From: Paenibacillus sp. CF384
Lineage (GTDB): Bacteria; Bacillota; Bacilli; Paenibacillales; Paenibacillaceae
NCBI RefSeq assembly: GCF_900106745.1
Contig: NZ_FNNV01000001.1
Location: 496,001 to 560,000, forward strand
Reading direction: 5' to 3'
Length of the DNA stretch: 64,000 bases
In this document: one piece after another, positions 1 through 8,754 of the stretch
Layout: each line of letters begins with the position of its first letter
Numbering within the stretch: the first letter of the stretch is position 1
The notes under the pieces: model-generated
Database searches by the model: none
What the model was told of the DNA's origin: nothing
The model's input: the letters and a program-made list of their open reading frames with translations, nothing else
Program-made: the position numbers and the translations under genes

Positions 1-1374
1 TCGTTCCATGACGCTATAATCGCCTTGATGAACGGCTGCATCGAGCGCTTCCTCGACGCGGTGGTTGCGCGGAATAATAACCGGATTCCGGCTCCGCATA
101 ATCTGTTTCGATTCTTCCCTCGTAAGCGGCTGCCGTCCAAGTCTGGATTGCCATTTCTCAAGCCACTCCGTAAATCCCTCCGTGTCGAACATAGCGATCT
201 CTTCCGGCTTATCTTCTGTTAGGGACAGGAACGTATTCGTATAATCGGCACGATGCATATGCATCATGGTCAATAACTCTTCGATAAGCGCCTCATCCTC
301 CGGCTCTTCATTGACGATGCCCAGCTTCGCTCTCATCCCCGTTAACCAATGCGATTGGAATAACGTTGCGAATTCTGCGATTGCGTCCTCTGCCAGATTA
401 ACGGCTTCGGATTCGGTTTCGTGCAGGAGAGGGAGCAATGTTTCCGCAAAACGAGCCAGATTCCAAGCTGCAATCTTGGGCTGATTCCCGTACGCGTAAC
501 GCCCCTGTGAATCAATCGAGCTGAATACCGTCGACGGATCATAAGCATCCATGAATGCACAAGGACCGTAATCGATGGTCTCACCACTTAATGCCATGTT
601 GTCGGTATTCATAACGCCGTGAATGAAGCCAACGAGCTGCCACTTCGCAATAAGCTCAGCTTGCTTCGATATGACGGCTTTCAACAGTGCAAGATAACGG
701 TTATCGGCGCCTTCTTCCGCGGCTTCGGGGTAATGACGCTCCAGCGTGTAATCCGCCAGTGTGCATAAATCGTCAAGCGTGCACCAATTCGCTGCATATT
801 GGAACGTGCCGACACGAATATGACTCGCAGCCACGCGAGTCAGCACAGCCCCGGGAAGCTCCGTTTCACGGTAAACCGGTTCACCGGTTGTGACGACCGC
901 AAGGCTGCGCGTAGTTGGAATCCCCAGCGCATGCATGGCTTCACTAATGATGTATTCGCGCAGCATCGGACCCAGCGCCGCCCGCCCGTCACCACGGCGC
1001 GAATACGGCGTTCTGCCGGGTCCTTTCAATTGAATATCTACACGATCGCCCGAAGGCGTAATCTGTTCGCCAAGCAGAATTGCTCGCCCATCGCCGAGCA
1101 TCGTGAAATGGCCGAATTGATGACCGGCATAGGCTTGTGCCAACGGCAATGCGCCATCCGGAATCTCGTTTCCGCCAAATACGGCAGTACTGTCATCTGT
1201 TCGCAGCGCGTCAACATGCAATCCAAGCGACGTTGCCAGCCGCTCATTCAGAATGACGAGCTCCGGCGCATGTACCGAGCTTGGGCTATGACGCTTAAAG
1301 AACGACTCCGGCAAACGAGCATAGCTATTATCAAAATTCCATCCCACTTGTGGTGTTGCTGTAGGTTCAGTCAT
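1..1374 (-). CDS. selO: SelO/YdiU-family pseudokinase AMPylase, C-terminus cut by window edge
   Basis: Reading leftward from ATG at 1374 gives an open frame of 458 codons with no stop before the window edge. Family members are about 480-490 residues, so only a short C-terminal piece is missing. The start is set by GGAGG seven bases upstream. Recognisable family segments are [35 protein letters not shown], and the metal-binding stretch around GVMNTDNM followed by DYGPCAFMD. Known SelO proteins bind ATP in a flipped orientation and transfer AMP to Ser/Thr/Tyr of protein substrates, often linked to oxidative stress. That function is taken from the family. The gene is transcribed divergently from the permease pair at 1654. 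Confidence 0.93.
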   Translation of the reverse strand, partial: MTEPTATPQVGWNFDNSYARLPESFFKRHSPSSVHAPELVILNERLATSLGLHVDALRTDDSTAVFGGNEIPDGALPLAQAYAGHQFGHFTMLGDGRAILLGEQITPSGDRVDIQLKGPGRTPYSRRGDGRAALGPMLREYIISEAMHALGIPTTRSLAVVTTGEPVYRETELPGAVLTRVAASHIRVGTFQYAANWCTLDDLCTLADYTLERHYPEAAEEGADNRYLALLKAVISKQAELIAKWQLVGFIHGVMNTDNMALSGETIDYGPCAFMDAYDPSTVFSSIDSQGRYAYGNQPKIAAWNLARFAETLLPLLHETESEAVNLAEDAIAEFATLFQSHWLTGMRAKLGIVNEEPEDEALIEELLTMMHMHRADYTNTFLSLTEDKPEEIAMFDTEGFTEWLEKWQSRLGRQPLTREESKQIMRSRNPVIIPRNHRVEEALDAAVHQGDYSVMER

Positions 1375-1575
1375 TTTCGTACCTCCATCTTATATTCGCC
1401 ATCGAACCGACGTCTTCTCTTCTATAATACTTACCCTCTATTGTACACAAAGATCGGACAGCACTTGCAATGCGTTCCTCACCAATCGAATCGCCAATGC
1501 CTTCACCTAAATTTAACAATCATATGTAAACATTTACGCATCAAGACGTTGGGAATTGTCGCATTTCGTCAAGTC

Positions 1576-1603
1576 TTGTAATTATTGCACAAGCAGCTAT
1601 ACT
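1576..1603 (+). promoter_or_regulatory. Predicted sigma-A promoter for the OppB/OppC-like pair
   Basis: A -35 box TTGTAA (1576-1581) and a -10 box TATACT (1598-1603) are separated by 16 bases and lie about 50 bases upstream of the permease start at 1654. The call rests on hexamer match and spacing only. Confidence 0.5.
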
Positions 1604-1653
1604 TTATAAAATGATCCTAGGTGGAAATCTATTAGAAAGGAAGCGATAACTGT

Positions 1654-2541
1654 ATGTCAAAAACAGTTCAACTATCATTAGTTATTCCCGGTATTTTGCT
1701 GTTCGTTCTTCTCTTCGCCATGTTCCCTGCCGTGCTTGTGCCAGACCGCTTGGACAGTTCGCTTCACTTCCACTGGGCGAAAGGTTTCTCCAGTATTCAC
1801 AGCTACGTTGACGGTCTATGGAGCGGAAACTCCTTTCAATACTTATCCGGCAAAACCGAATTATCGTTCTGGGAACAGATCGGCAGCAGCTTCTCCGTTA
1901 CCTTCACGTACATGATTATCGGGGCAGTTGTCGGCATGACGCTTGGCATCATTCTTGGCGTTTATTTTGCAGTCTCACGTGTCGTTTGGCTGAAACGCAT
2001 CTTGGAGTTAACGAGTGTATTTCCGGATTTCGTCATCGTGCTCCTGCTTCAATTTCTAATCGTATTTATCGCTTCTGAAACCGGACTAGTCATCTTCCAA
2101 GTGGCAAGCTTCTCAACCGATGATCCGGCGGTTGCGCTTCCCTTGATCTCTACGATCATTATACCAGCCATTTATATGATTCGAAATGTCGCGTTGCATA
2201 TGAGCCACACGCTTACCGAAGATTATATTAATTTTGCAAAGGCACGCGGGCTCGGGAAAACCTACATTGTGTTCTATCATGCCCTTCCGAATGTGCTCCC
2301 TTTCGTCAAAGCCGATTTGCACAAGTTCATGGGCATCTTATTCGGTAATCTATTCATTTTCGAATATTTATACAATCTAAATGGCGTTACGCTGCTTGTT
2401 TTCTCTAACGCGTTTGCATATGGAGGCTACCAATACAGTCTTGTCGTGAACGGAATCATCACGCTTCTGCTTCTGTATGCCATCATCTACGCGCTGCTCA
2501 AGGTAGTCGTATTCGGCTGGGAGAAGGTGTTTGTACGATGA
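1654..2541 (+). CDS. OppB-like ABC transporter permease
   Basis: A 295-residue integral membrane protein with about six hydrophobic segments. The cytoplasmic EAA-type loop that contacts the ATPase is visible as EDYINFAKARGLG (about residues 190-202), typical of peptide/nickel (OppB/DppB) permeases. An AAGGAAG site precedes the ATG. The stop overlaps the next permease gene by four bases (ATGA), so the two are translationally coupled. No ATPase or binding protein gene adjoins the pair, so the substrate (peptide, nickel or other) cannot be read from context. The N-terminal periplasmic stretch between the first two membrane segments is long, as in OppB. Confidence 0.85.
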   Translation: MSKTVQLSLVIPGILLFVLLFAMFPAVLVPDRLDSSLHFHWAKGFSSIHSYVDGLWSGNSFQYLSGKTELSFWEQIGSSFSVTFTYMIIGAVVGMTLGIILGVYFAVSRVVWLKRILELTSVFPDFVIVLLLQFLIVFIASETGLVIFQVASFSTDDPAVALPLISTIIIPAIYMIRNVALHMSHTLTEDYINFAKARGLGKTYIVFYHALPNVLPFVKADLHKFMGILFGNLFIFEYLYNLNGVTLLVFSNAFAYGGYQYSLVVNGIITLLLLYAIIYALLKVVVFGWEKVFVR

Positions 2542-3458
2542 ATAAAACATTACTGGCCGGTCTGCTCATCACCTTGATCATGATCGCAGCCTCGCTATTC
2601 GGACAATATTTCGCACCTCATGATCTTAATGATCATTTCGAAACCGATTATGTCGTCGATGCCGATGGAAACAGCACTCTCTATGTGCCTCCTGCAGCGC
2701 CGAACGATAATTTTCTCTTCGGAACCGATAAAGACGGCTACGATATGATGGCGAAACTGCTTGCGGGCTCCAAATATACGATCTTTCTGTCACTCGCAGT
2801 GGCGCTAGCTCGTGTATTCCTTGGTGGACTGATCGGGCTGTTCCTTGGCTACATGGGGAAAGAGAAACGACCTGGTACCAAGTCGTTTCCCATCTGGAAT
2901 GTATTGAACGGGATTCCGATCTTCATTATCGTTTGGATGATCATGATCGGCATTACCATGAATCCGGCGACTTCTCCCCTCTATATGTCGTTAATCATTG
3001 CCGTTGTCTTAACCGTTGTCGGCATTCCGTCCGTAGCTTCAACCATGAAAGAGAAAACGATGATCGTGAAAGAACGCCAATTCGTGCTGTCGGCCAAGTC
3101 AATCGGCGCAAATCACGCGACGATAATCCGAACTCACATTTTCCCGCACATGAAGGAAAGCTTCGTCATCTTGTTCGTCCAAGAAGTCGTGCTTATATTG
3201 GGATTGTTCGGGCAGCTGGCGATCTTCAATATTTTCGTTGGCGGTACGACCCAGTATTTCGATCCTATTCAATTTGTGAGCCGAACGAATGAATGGAGCG
3301 GACTTATCGGCCAAGCCCGAAATAATCTGTTCATTTACCAATGGATTCTGTTCATTCCGCTTGCCCTCTACATCATCTATATTCTCGGCTTCCATCTCAT
3401 CTCCGTCGGTCTGGAGAAGCTGTATCGCAAGAAATTCGCGAAGTTCTCGCATATTTAA
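2538..3458 (+). CDS. OppC-like ABC transporter permease
   Basis: A 306-residue membrane protein that pairs with the preceding OppB-like gene, overlapping it by four bases. It has an N-terminal membrane segment, an extracellular stretch with the FGTDKDGYDMMAKL motif typical of OppC/DppC (usually FGTDxxGRDxxSR), then five further segments. The EAA-like loop lies around RQFVLSAKSIGANHATII (about residues 187-204). The two genes end at a strong terminator at 3467, so this is a two-gene transcript with no ATPase or solute-binding subunit. It presumably borrows these from elsewhere or works in an unusual transporter. Confidence 0.85.
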   Translation: MNKTLLAGLLITLIMIAASLFGQYFAPHDLNDHFETDYVVDADGNSTLYVPPAAPNDNFLFGTDKDGYDMMAKLLAGSKYTIFLSLAVALARVFLGGLIGLFLGYMGKEKRPGTKSFPIWNVLNGIPIFIIVWMIMIGITMNPATSPLYMSLIIAVVLTVVGIPSVASTMKEKTMIVKERQFVLSAKSIGANHATIIRTHIFPHMKESFVILFVQEVVLILGLFGQLAIFNIFVGGTTQYFDPIQFVSRTNEWSGLIGQARNNLFIYQWILFIPLALYIIYILGFHLISVGLEKLYRKKFAKFSHI

Positions 3459-3466
3459 TCCAAATA

Positions 3467-3500
3467 AACCAAGGCTGCCATTCCGGCAGCCTTGGTTTTC
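3467..3500 (+). terminator. Rho-independent terminator after the permease pair
   Basis: A perfect 13-bp stem (3467-3479 with 3485-3497) closes a five-base loop and is followed by a short T-rich run, nine bases after the OppC-like stop codon. Confidence 0.85.
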
Positions 3501-3600
3501 GTTATCGTCCGGCAGAGTTCGCTTGCAGGAATCGACCGCCTTACGAGGAAGTACTACAAGTGCGAGACCACTTAAAGCCGTTAACAAAGGAAGGTACACC

Positions 3601-4785
3601 ATGCCGATCAATCTTACTTATTTCGTCTTTTTCTACGTATTCTTCTACATGGCCAATGCCGTGTATGGTACATTTATTCCCCTTTACTTTCAGCACATCG
3701 GATTCACACAATCACAGATTGGCACCTTGCTCGGACTCGGTCCGCTGGTTGCGATCCTCGCTCAGCCAGTATGGGGGCTGTTCAGTGACCGAGCCAAGAC
3801 GAAGAACAGCGTCCTGCTATTCCTGATCGTGGGTACCGGTCTTACCGTACTGCTGTATCCGCTATCCAATCATTTCGTCTTTTTACTTGTATTTATCTGT
3901 ATCTTTACCTTCTTTCAATCCCCGATATTTGCGTTAACCGATGCGGTTACATTGGAAACACTGGATAAGCGTGGTAAAGGGAATTTCAGCCTCATTCGCA
4001 TGGGCGGGACGTTCGGTTTTGCCATCATGTCGATCGTATTTGGACTCATCGCACAGAAACGAATTGACTGGCTGTTTGGCGTCTATGCCATTATCCTTGC
4101 CTGCTGCTTCTTACTTGCACTGCGGTTTCCGAAGATCGAAGGCCATCAAGCCCGAAATCGCAAAATGCCGCTTTGGGTCTTATTCCGTAATCGGAAATTA
4201 ATGCTGTACTTAAGCGCTAACTTTGTTTTTCAAATTACACTGGGCTATTATTATGCGTTCTTCCCGCTGTATTTCAAAGAGATGGGCGGCGACAGCGCCT
4301 GGCTTGGATGGTCGATGGTGATCTCTTCCTTGAGCGAAGTGCCATTCCTGTTAATGTCTAAACAAATCTTCCGGCGTATTCAAACCTCGCATATCTTGCT
4401 TGGAGCAGGCGTAGCCGCCGCGCTTCGGTGGTACCTGTTCTCGAGCATTCATGATCCTATCTGGCTATTGCCGACGCAAGCGCTTCACGGATTGATCTTT
4501 ATCGTATTGTCCGTCACCATGGCGAATGTCATCAATAAGGAAGTACCGAATGAGCTCAAAGCGAGCGGTCAAACCTTGAACGGATTATTGACGCTAGGCG
4601 TTGCCCGTATTATCGGAAGCTTAGCCGGTGGAATCGCAAGCGAAGCGGTTGGCATGCGTAGGATGTTTCTATACAACTTTATGCTTGCCTTCGTATGTAT
4701 CGTGATCTTCTCGATCGTGTTCTGGGTTCAACGAAACCATGAAACAACGAAAGTCATCAGCAGCGGTACGATTTACAAAGACTAG
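3601..4785 (+). CDS. Major facilitator superfamily transporter (MFS_1-like)
   Basis: A 394-residue protein with about 12 hydrophobic segments and no large soluble domain. The first half contains GLFSDRAKTKNS after helix 2, the MFS motif-A loop (G-x-x-x-D-R-x-x-R/K). The frame is open upstream to 3289, but that part overlaps the OppC gene and the terminator. ATG 3601 has AAGGAAGG nine bases upstream and starts with a normal first helix, so it is the likely start. The substrate is unknown; the general layout resembles sugar/nucleoside-type MFS_1 members. Its stop shares a CTAG palindrome with the stop of the convergent GNAT gene. Confidence 0.85.
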   Translation: MPINLTYFVFFYVFFYMANAVYGTFIPLYFQHIGFTQSQIGTLLGLGPLVAILAQPVWGLFSDRAKTKNSVLLFLIVGTGLTVLLYPLSNHFVFLLVFICIFTFFQSPIFALTDAVTLETLDKRGKGNFSLIRMGGTFGFAIMSIVFGLIAQKRIDWLFGVYAIILACCFLLALRFPKIEGHQARNRKMPLWVLFRNRKLMLYLSANFVFQITLGYYYAFFPLYFKEMGGDSAWLGWSMVISSLSEVPFLLMSKQIFRRIQTSHILLGAGVAAALRWYLFSSIHDPIWLLPTQALHGLIFIVLSVTMANVINKEVPNELKASGQTLNGLLTLGVARIIGSLAGGIASEAVGMRRMFLYNFMLAFVCIVIFSIVFWVQRNHETTKVISSGTIYKD

Positions 4786-5210
4786 CTCAATCTGCCATTA
4801 TGAATGACGCCGAACATCCCGGTCATGCCGTCATGGTTCTGAAATCCGTATTTGGTGTAGAACGATTCTTTGCCTTGTGAAGCAAACAAGCCGACAAACG
4901 CTTTCTCAGGGGCATGTTCCTCCAGAAATTGTTTGATCGTTTCCATAATCATCTTACCGATTCCTTGGTTCTGGTAGCCAGGCAGCACTACAATATCTTG
5001 AATGTAGAAATAAATGCGACCATCTCCTACTACTCTTCCCATGCCAATGGGTTTACCTTGGTCTTCTATGACAACGCCGAATAAGGAACGGCTTAATGAT
5101 TCTTCCGCTACATCGAAGTTCATGTAGTCGTTCCAACCTACTTCCTGACATAAATGTTTGTATTCCGACAGTGTCGGCACTCTTCTTAATACGGTAATGG
5201 CTGTGTTCAT
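4782..5210 (-). CDS. GNAT-family N-acetyltransferase
   Basis: A 142-residue single-domain protein. The acetyl-CoA pyrophosphate-binding motif A is seen as IVVLPGYQNQGIGKMIM (Q-x-x-G-x-G, about residues 75-91), and a terminal strand YTKYGFQ is typical of the fold. The acceptor substrate cannot be predicted. It lies 23 bases downstream of the Hpt-REC-GGDEF gene on the same strand, so read-through transcription is possible. Confidence 0.88.
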   Translation of the reverse strand: MNTAITVLRRVPTLSEYKHLCQEVGWNDYMNFDVAEESLSRSLFGVVIEDQGKPIGMGRVVGDGRIYFYIQDIVVLPGYQNQGIGKMIMETIKQFLEEHAPEKAFVGLFASQGKESFYTKYGFQNHDGMTGMFGVIHNGRLS

Positions 5211-5233
5211 TCTGTTATCCTCCGAATTATCTA

Positions 5234-6934
5234 TTATCGCTGCTGTAACAAGGACAAGACCTTCTTCTTCAATTCAGGAAATGTAAATGGCTTCGTAATG
5301 TAACCGTTTGCGCCTAATGTTAGGGCAGTCTTAATATTATCATGGCTCTCATTGCCGGAAACCATCAAAAATTTCGTTCGCTTCGATACAATCCCCTCTT
5401 GATTCACTCGTCTAAGCATCGCCAAACCATCGAGATGCGGCATGTTGAAATCCAATATACATAAATCCATATCTTCTTTAGTCAACAACTCATAAGCTTC
5501 GAGTCCATTAGTGGCTTCCAGCACTTGTTCGGAGCAGCCGTTTACCAATTCCACGATCATTCGTCTTAGTACACGATCATCTTCCACGACCAGGATCTTC
5601 TTCGCGACTGTTTTACGGAGGGACGATTTAACGACGCGGTTTCTTCCTGTGCGCTTCGCTTTATAGAGAGCAAAATCAGCATGGCGAGTCCAGACGGTAA
5701 CGCTGCTCTGCGGCCTCCACTGTACAACGCCTGCCGAGAATGTAATAAAGATATTCCTCGTATGATCGTCAAAGATCGGATTTTCGCGGACATGGGTAAG
5801 GACGGATTCTACTAAGGAAACAGCCTCTGCATCTCGCGTGCCGGGCATCAGAATCATAAATTCTTCACCGCCCCACCTAGCGATCATATCTGATTTACGA
5901 AGCTGGCTCGTCAGAATATTGCTAAAGCTCTGCAGCACCACATCACCGATTTGATGGCCGAAATTATCGTTGATCATTTTGAAATAATCGATGTCCAGGA
6001 GGATCATTGTAATTGGTGAAGGATAGCGATTGACCCGGGCGAGCTCGAGCTGAATTTGTTTGTCCATGTACCGCCGATTGAAGAGACCTGTAAGCGGATC
6101 GTGAAAGGCCATGAAGTTATACTCTTGGTTACGCTCAATCAATCTTCTAATACGTGCGCACAGCTCATCATAATGAAACGGTTTGACGACATAATCATCC
6201 GCTCCCATTTGAAAACAGCGTAACTTATCCCGAATATCATCGCGGCCGGATAATACAATCATCGGAATCCATCGAATCATCATATCTTCTTTGAGAATTT
6301 CGAATATGTCGTAGCCGCTCTTCGGATACATCATTAAGTCAAGCGTAATGAGCTGATAGTGATGGTTTCGCAGCAGCGAAATCGCATCCTCTACGTTAGA
6401 AGCTTCATCGACCTGATACCCATCCAAGAAGAGTTTTCGAGCCAGGTATCCGCGCAGAATATTATCATCCTCAATGATTAAGATACGTTTAGCCAGCTGT
6501 ATGTCGCTGTCCATGTTTCGATTAGATGCTTGGACGTTACTTGGTCTGATACCACTTGTATGGCTCTCTAATTCTTGTTCCAGTTCCGGGAGAAATTTAT
6601 CCAGTACACGTGCGCTTTCGACGAACTGAAGCTGAAGAGAAACCTGCCGCTCAGGCTCATTCCCTTCCTCTTGCGTCCATTCCCACTCACTGATCATATT
6701 CGCGGCCATGCTGCCGATTCTGTCGAAACCTAATATTGGAGCGCTTCCTTTGATCGAATGGACAATCCGATAGATTTGTCTGGCTTTCTCGAAACAAATC
6801 ATGTCATCCGCAAGTTCGGACAGATTTCTCAAGACAGACAACCGTTCACGCAGTTCACTTACGTATTGCTTCTGATTCTCGACTAATACTTCATCCGAAC
6901 TGTTGTCTAGAAGCTCTGAGCTGGAATTTAGCAC
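5234..6934 (-). CDS. Hpt-REC-GGDEF-REC hybrid diguanylate cyclase
   Basis: A 566-residue cytoplasmic signalling protein. An N-terminal Hpt domain has the phospho-accepting His59 in VHSIKGSAPILGF. The first receiver domain (about 148-268) has Asp199 and Lys251. The diguanylate cyclase domain (about 275-435) has an intact GGEEF (355-359) and, five residues before it, RKSD, a candidate c-di-GMP inhibitory I-site (RxxD). A second receiver (about 445-566) has Asp495 and Lys548. It should make c-di-GMP under phosphorelay control. No histidine kinase gene is nearby, so the upstream kinase is unknown. Similar Hpt/REC/GGDEF mixtures are known in Bacillota, but the order here is worth noting. Confidence 0.9.
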   Translation of the reverse strand: MLNSSSELLDNSSDEVLVENQKQYVSELRERLSVLRNLSELADDMICFEKARQIYRIVHSIKGSAPILGFDRIGSMAANMISEWEWTQEEGNEPERQVSLQLQFVESARVLDKFLPELEQELESHTSGIRPSNVQASNRNMDSDIQLAKRILIIEDDNILRGYLARKLFLDGYQVDEASNVEDAISLLRNHHYQLITLDLMMYPKSGYDIFEILKEDMMIRWIPMIVLSGRDDIRDKLRCFQMGADDYVVKPFHYDELCARIRRLIERNQEYNFMAFHDPLTGLFNRRYMDKQIQLELARVNRYPSPITMILLDIDYFKMINDNFGHQIGDVVLQSFSNILTSQLRKSDMIARWGGEEFMILMPGTRDAEAVSLVESVLTHVRENPIFDDHTRNIFITFSAGVVQWRPQSSVTVWTRHADFALYKAKRTGRNRVVKSSLRKTVAKKILVVEDDRVLRRMIVELVNGCSEQVLEATNGLEAYELLTKEDMDLCILDFNMPHLDGLAMLRRVNQEGIVSKRTKFLMVSGNESHDNIKTALTLGANGYITKPFTFPELKKKVLSLLQQR

Positions 6935-6991
6935 TCGAATGACACTCCTTTATTGAGAAAAGTATTAGAATTATGTTTGGTTTAGCTCCAA

Positions 6992-7663
6992 TCACATTTC
7001 ACGCTTATTTAACTGCAGGATTTGCTCCAAATGGCTGGACAATGAAGCCAGTGCATGTCCAATCTCGGCATTCAGCAAACTCTCGGCATATCTCGCGGCT
7101 GGCACCATAGAGAGTTGTGCAGCTACGATCTTGGCATCAGGTTGTTCCTTCGCGATGTTGAGGAGCCCCGTAGAAACCTCGCTGATGTACTCTTTTGTTT
7201 TACCCTGCATGATCAGCTCGAAGGTATTTGAAATCAATCTGGATTCAGCCTGAACGCTTATCCCCCTACTATCCGTGTATTGTCGGAACTGACTCATCGT
7301 CCCCTCAACCGTATTCGGATTCGTAAAAACGAACACTATCGGCTTGTCCTGATTGGAGAGATCCCGGAATAACGGTTCATCGATCTTGATAACCGGGATT
7401 GGCAAACGGTTCATCTCATCTTGCATGATGGAAGTAAAATAGGTGCATGTGATTAATATCGCATCCACATGACAGCCGGAAATCCACTCAAGCGTTTCAA
7501 TCACTTTCTTCTCAGCCAGTTGTTTGGTGAAAGAAGCATCGTTCTTGATGCGATCCAGTCCGGGATCTACGAAGTGCACCAGCTCTGCTTCATAAGGTTT
7601 AAGTGCATTCTCGATATGAGCGATATTGGAATAGTGTGCATGAAAACATCCGATTATCTTCAG
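6992..7663 (-). CDS. Asp/Glu/hydantoin racemase-family protein with a probable CTG start
   Basis: About 223 residues. From the first conventional codon (GTG at 7579) the protein lacks its N-terminus. The in-frame sequence upstream reads KIIGCFHAHYSNIAHIENAL, a normal first beta strand and helix for this family, and extends back to CTG at 7663-7661. That CTG has a perfect AGGAGG eight bases upstream, and an in-frame stop lies just beyond it, so CTG is the likely start. A Cys in ITCTYF (about residue 73) matches the first catalytic cysteine position. A clear second catalytic Cys is not obvious, since the later segment reads AQLSMVPAA, so racemase activity is uncertain. Confidence 0.7.
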   Translation of the reverse strand: MKIIGCFHAHYSNIAHIENALKPYEAELVHFVDPGLDRIKNDASFTKQLAEKKVIETLEWISGCHVDAILITCTYFTSIMQDEMNRLPIPVIKIDEPLFRDLSNQDKPIVFVFTNPNTVEGTMSQFRQYTDSRGISVQAESRLISNTFELIMQGKTKEYISEVSTGLLNIAKEQPDAKIVAAQLSMVPAARYAESLLNAEIGHALASLSSHLEQILQLNKREM

Positions 7664-7803
7664 TGTCTTATCCTCCTATCATGGTGTATTTCTATTCACT
7701 CTTATTATGGATCACACCTTATCTTATGATAAGAACAAAGTATTAAAAATGTTTTGGATTACATGTTTGATTTTTGTTTGTTTATGCTAATTGTGAGACA
7801 GCA

Positions 7804-7837
7804 AAAGCCGCGTTGCCACGGCTTCTGAACAACGCGG
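7804..7837 (-). terminator. Terminator after the YheC/D-like gene
   Basis: An 8-bp stem (7808-7815 with 7830-7837) directly follows the stop codon and, on the minus strand, is followed by CTTTTG. Confidence 0.7.
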
Positions 7838-8569
7838 TTATCTGGCATTCTTTCTGATCAGCTTCATAATGCTTCGATAGATTTGCTTATTCGGATGTTT
7901 TCTGAAAATATGAGGATCCGGAGAAGTATTTACTTCAAGCACCCACGGATTGAGCGATTGATCTAAGGCAACATCCAGCCCAATCATGCGAACACCCGGA
8001 AATGAACGGCCCATCGCCTGCCCCGCTGCAACACCTAGCTTCGACAGCAGTTCGAGCTTAGTCTGCACCCTCTCGGTATGAGAATGGAGCAGCTTCTCAG
8101 CCGTAAGAATTTGACCGCCGCTATGATAATTTGTAACAATCTTGCGTTTGGCTGCAACTCTGCCGATGATCCCCGTGGTAACCCATTGCTTCTTTGGCGT
8201 GTATTGCGTCATGACCCGAAGATCGAATCTTCTTCCATTATGCTTTAGGAGATGGATTCCCTTCTGAACAAGATAACGCCCTCTTCGTTTCGCTGATGTA
8301 ATGCCTCTATATAAGGAGTCAAACTCTTCGTAGGTTCTGATCGTGTTGCCGAGTTGGTAGCGATAACCCTGATCCAACTGCTCTACGCGCATAACGCCAT
8401 TACCGTGCATGCCGAATTCAGGTTTCACATAGACCATGCGATACTTCAGCAATTGTCTTCTAAGCGATTGCTTAGTCATTCGCGAGGTTTCCGGCACGTA
8501 TTGAGCGAGAAAAGGTTGTTTGCGTATAGCAACTGTTTTCGTCCATTTGCTTCCTACATATCGCGACAT
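7838..8569 (-). CDS. YheC/YheD-family ATP-grasp protein
   Basis: A 243-residue protein resembling the C-terminal ATP-grasp part of the Bacillus YheC/YheD coat-associated proteins. Visible features are VYVKPEFGMHGNGVMRV (glycine-rich ATP loop), LVQKGI, RRFDLRVMTQ, and LEVNTSPDPHI, which supplies the metal-binding Glu and Asn. It is much shorter than the full-length family members (about 350-450 residues), a form common in Paenibacillus. Of two possible ATGs, the one at 8569 is preferred because GAGGGG lies six bases upstream; the ATG at 8575 abuts the ribosome site. The ligand joined by the enzyme is unknown. A link to sporulation is inferred only from the family name. Confidence 0.82.
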   Translation of the reverse strand: MSRYVGSKWTKTVAIRKQPFLAQYVPETSRMTKQSLRRQLLKYRMVYVKPEFGMHGNGVMRVEQLDQGYRYQLGNTIRTYEEFDSLYRGITSAKRRGRYLVQKGIHLLKHNGRRFDLRVMTQYTPKKQWVTTGIIGRVAAKRKIVTNYHSGGQILTAEKLLHSHTERVQTKLELLSKLGVAAGQAMGRSFPGVRMIGLDVALDQSLNPWVLEVNTSPDPHIFRKHPNKQIYRSIMKLIRKNAR

Positions 8570-8754
8570 ATTCATCCCCTCAGGTTATAGAATTGATGTA
8601 TTACACCGTATTCAATAAGGATGAGGAAGGCTTGGGTGTTTCTACAGTCAGGCTCTTTCCAATAATTTAGGATAGGTATTCTTGTTCCGATTGATTACGA
8701 TATAGAGATGTCACATTCGCCACTCTATTACAATCGGAAAGTGAGTTTATAGCT

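Noticed and set aside
799..1581. 260-codon plus-strand open frame
   Set aside because: It is antisense to selO, which has strong family motifs and a proper ribosome site; the protein from this frame resembles nothing.
3289..3600. N-terminal extension of the MFS transporter back to 3289
   Set aside because: It overlaps the OppC-like gene and a strong terminator. ATG 3601 has a good ribosome site and begins with a normal first helix.
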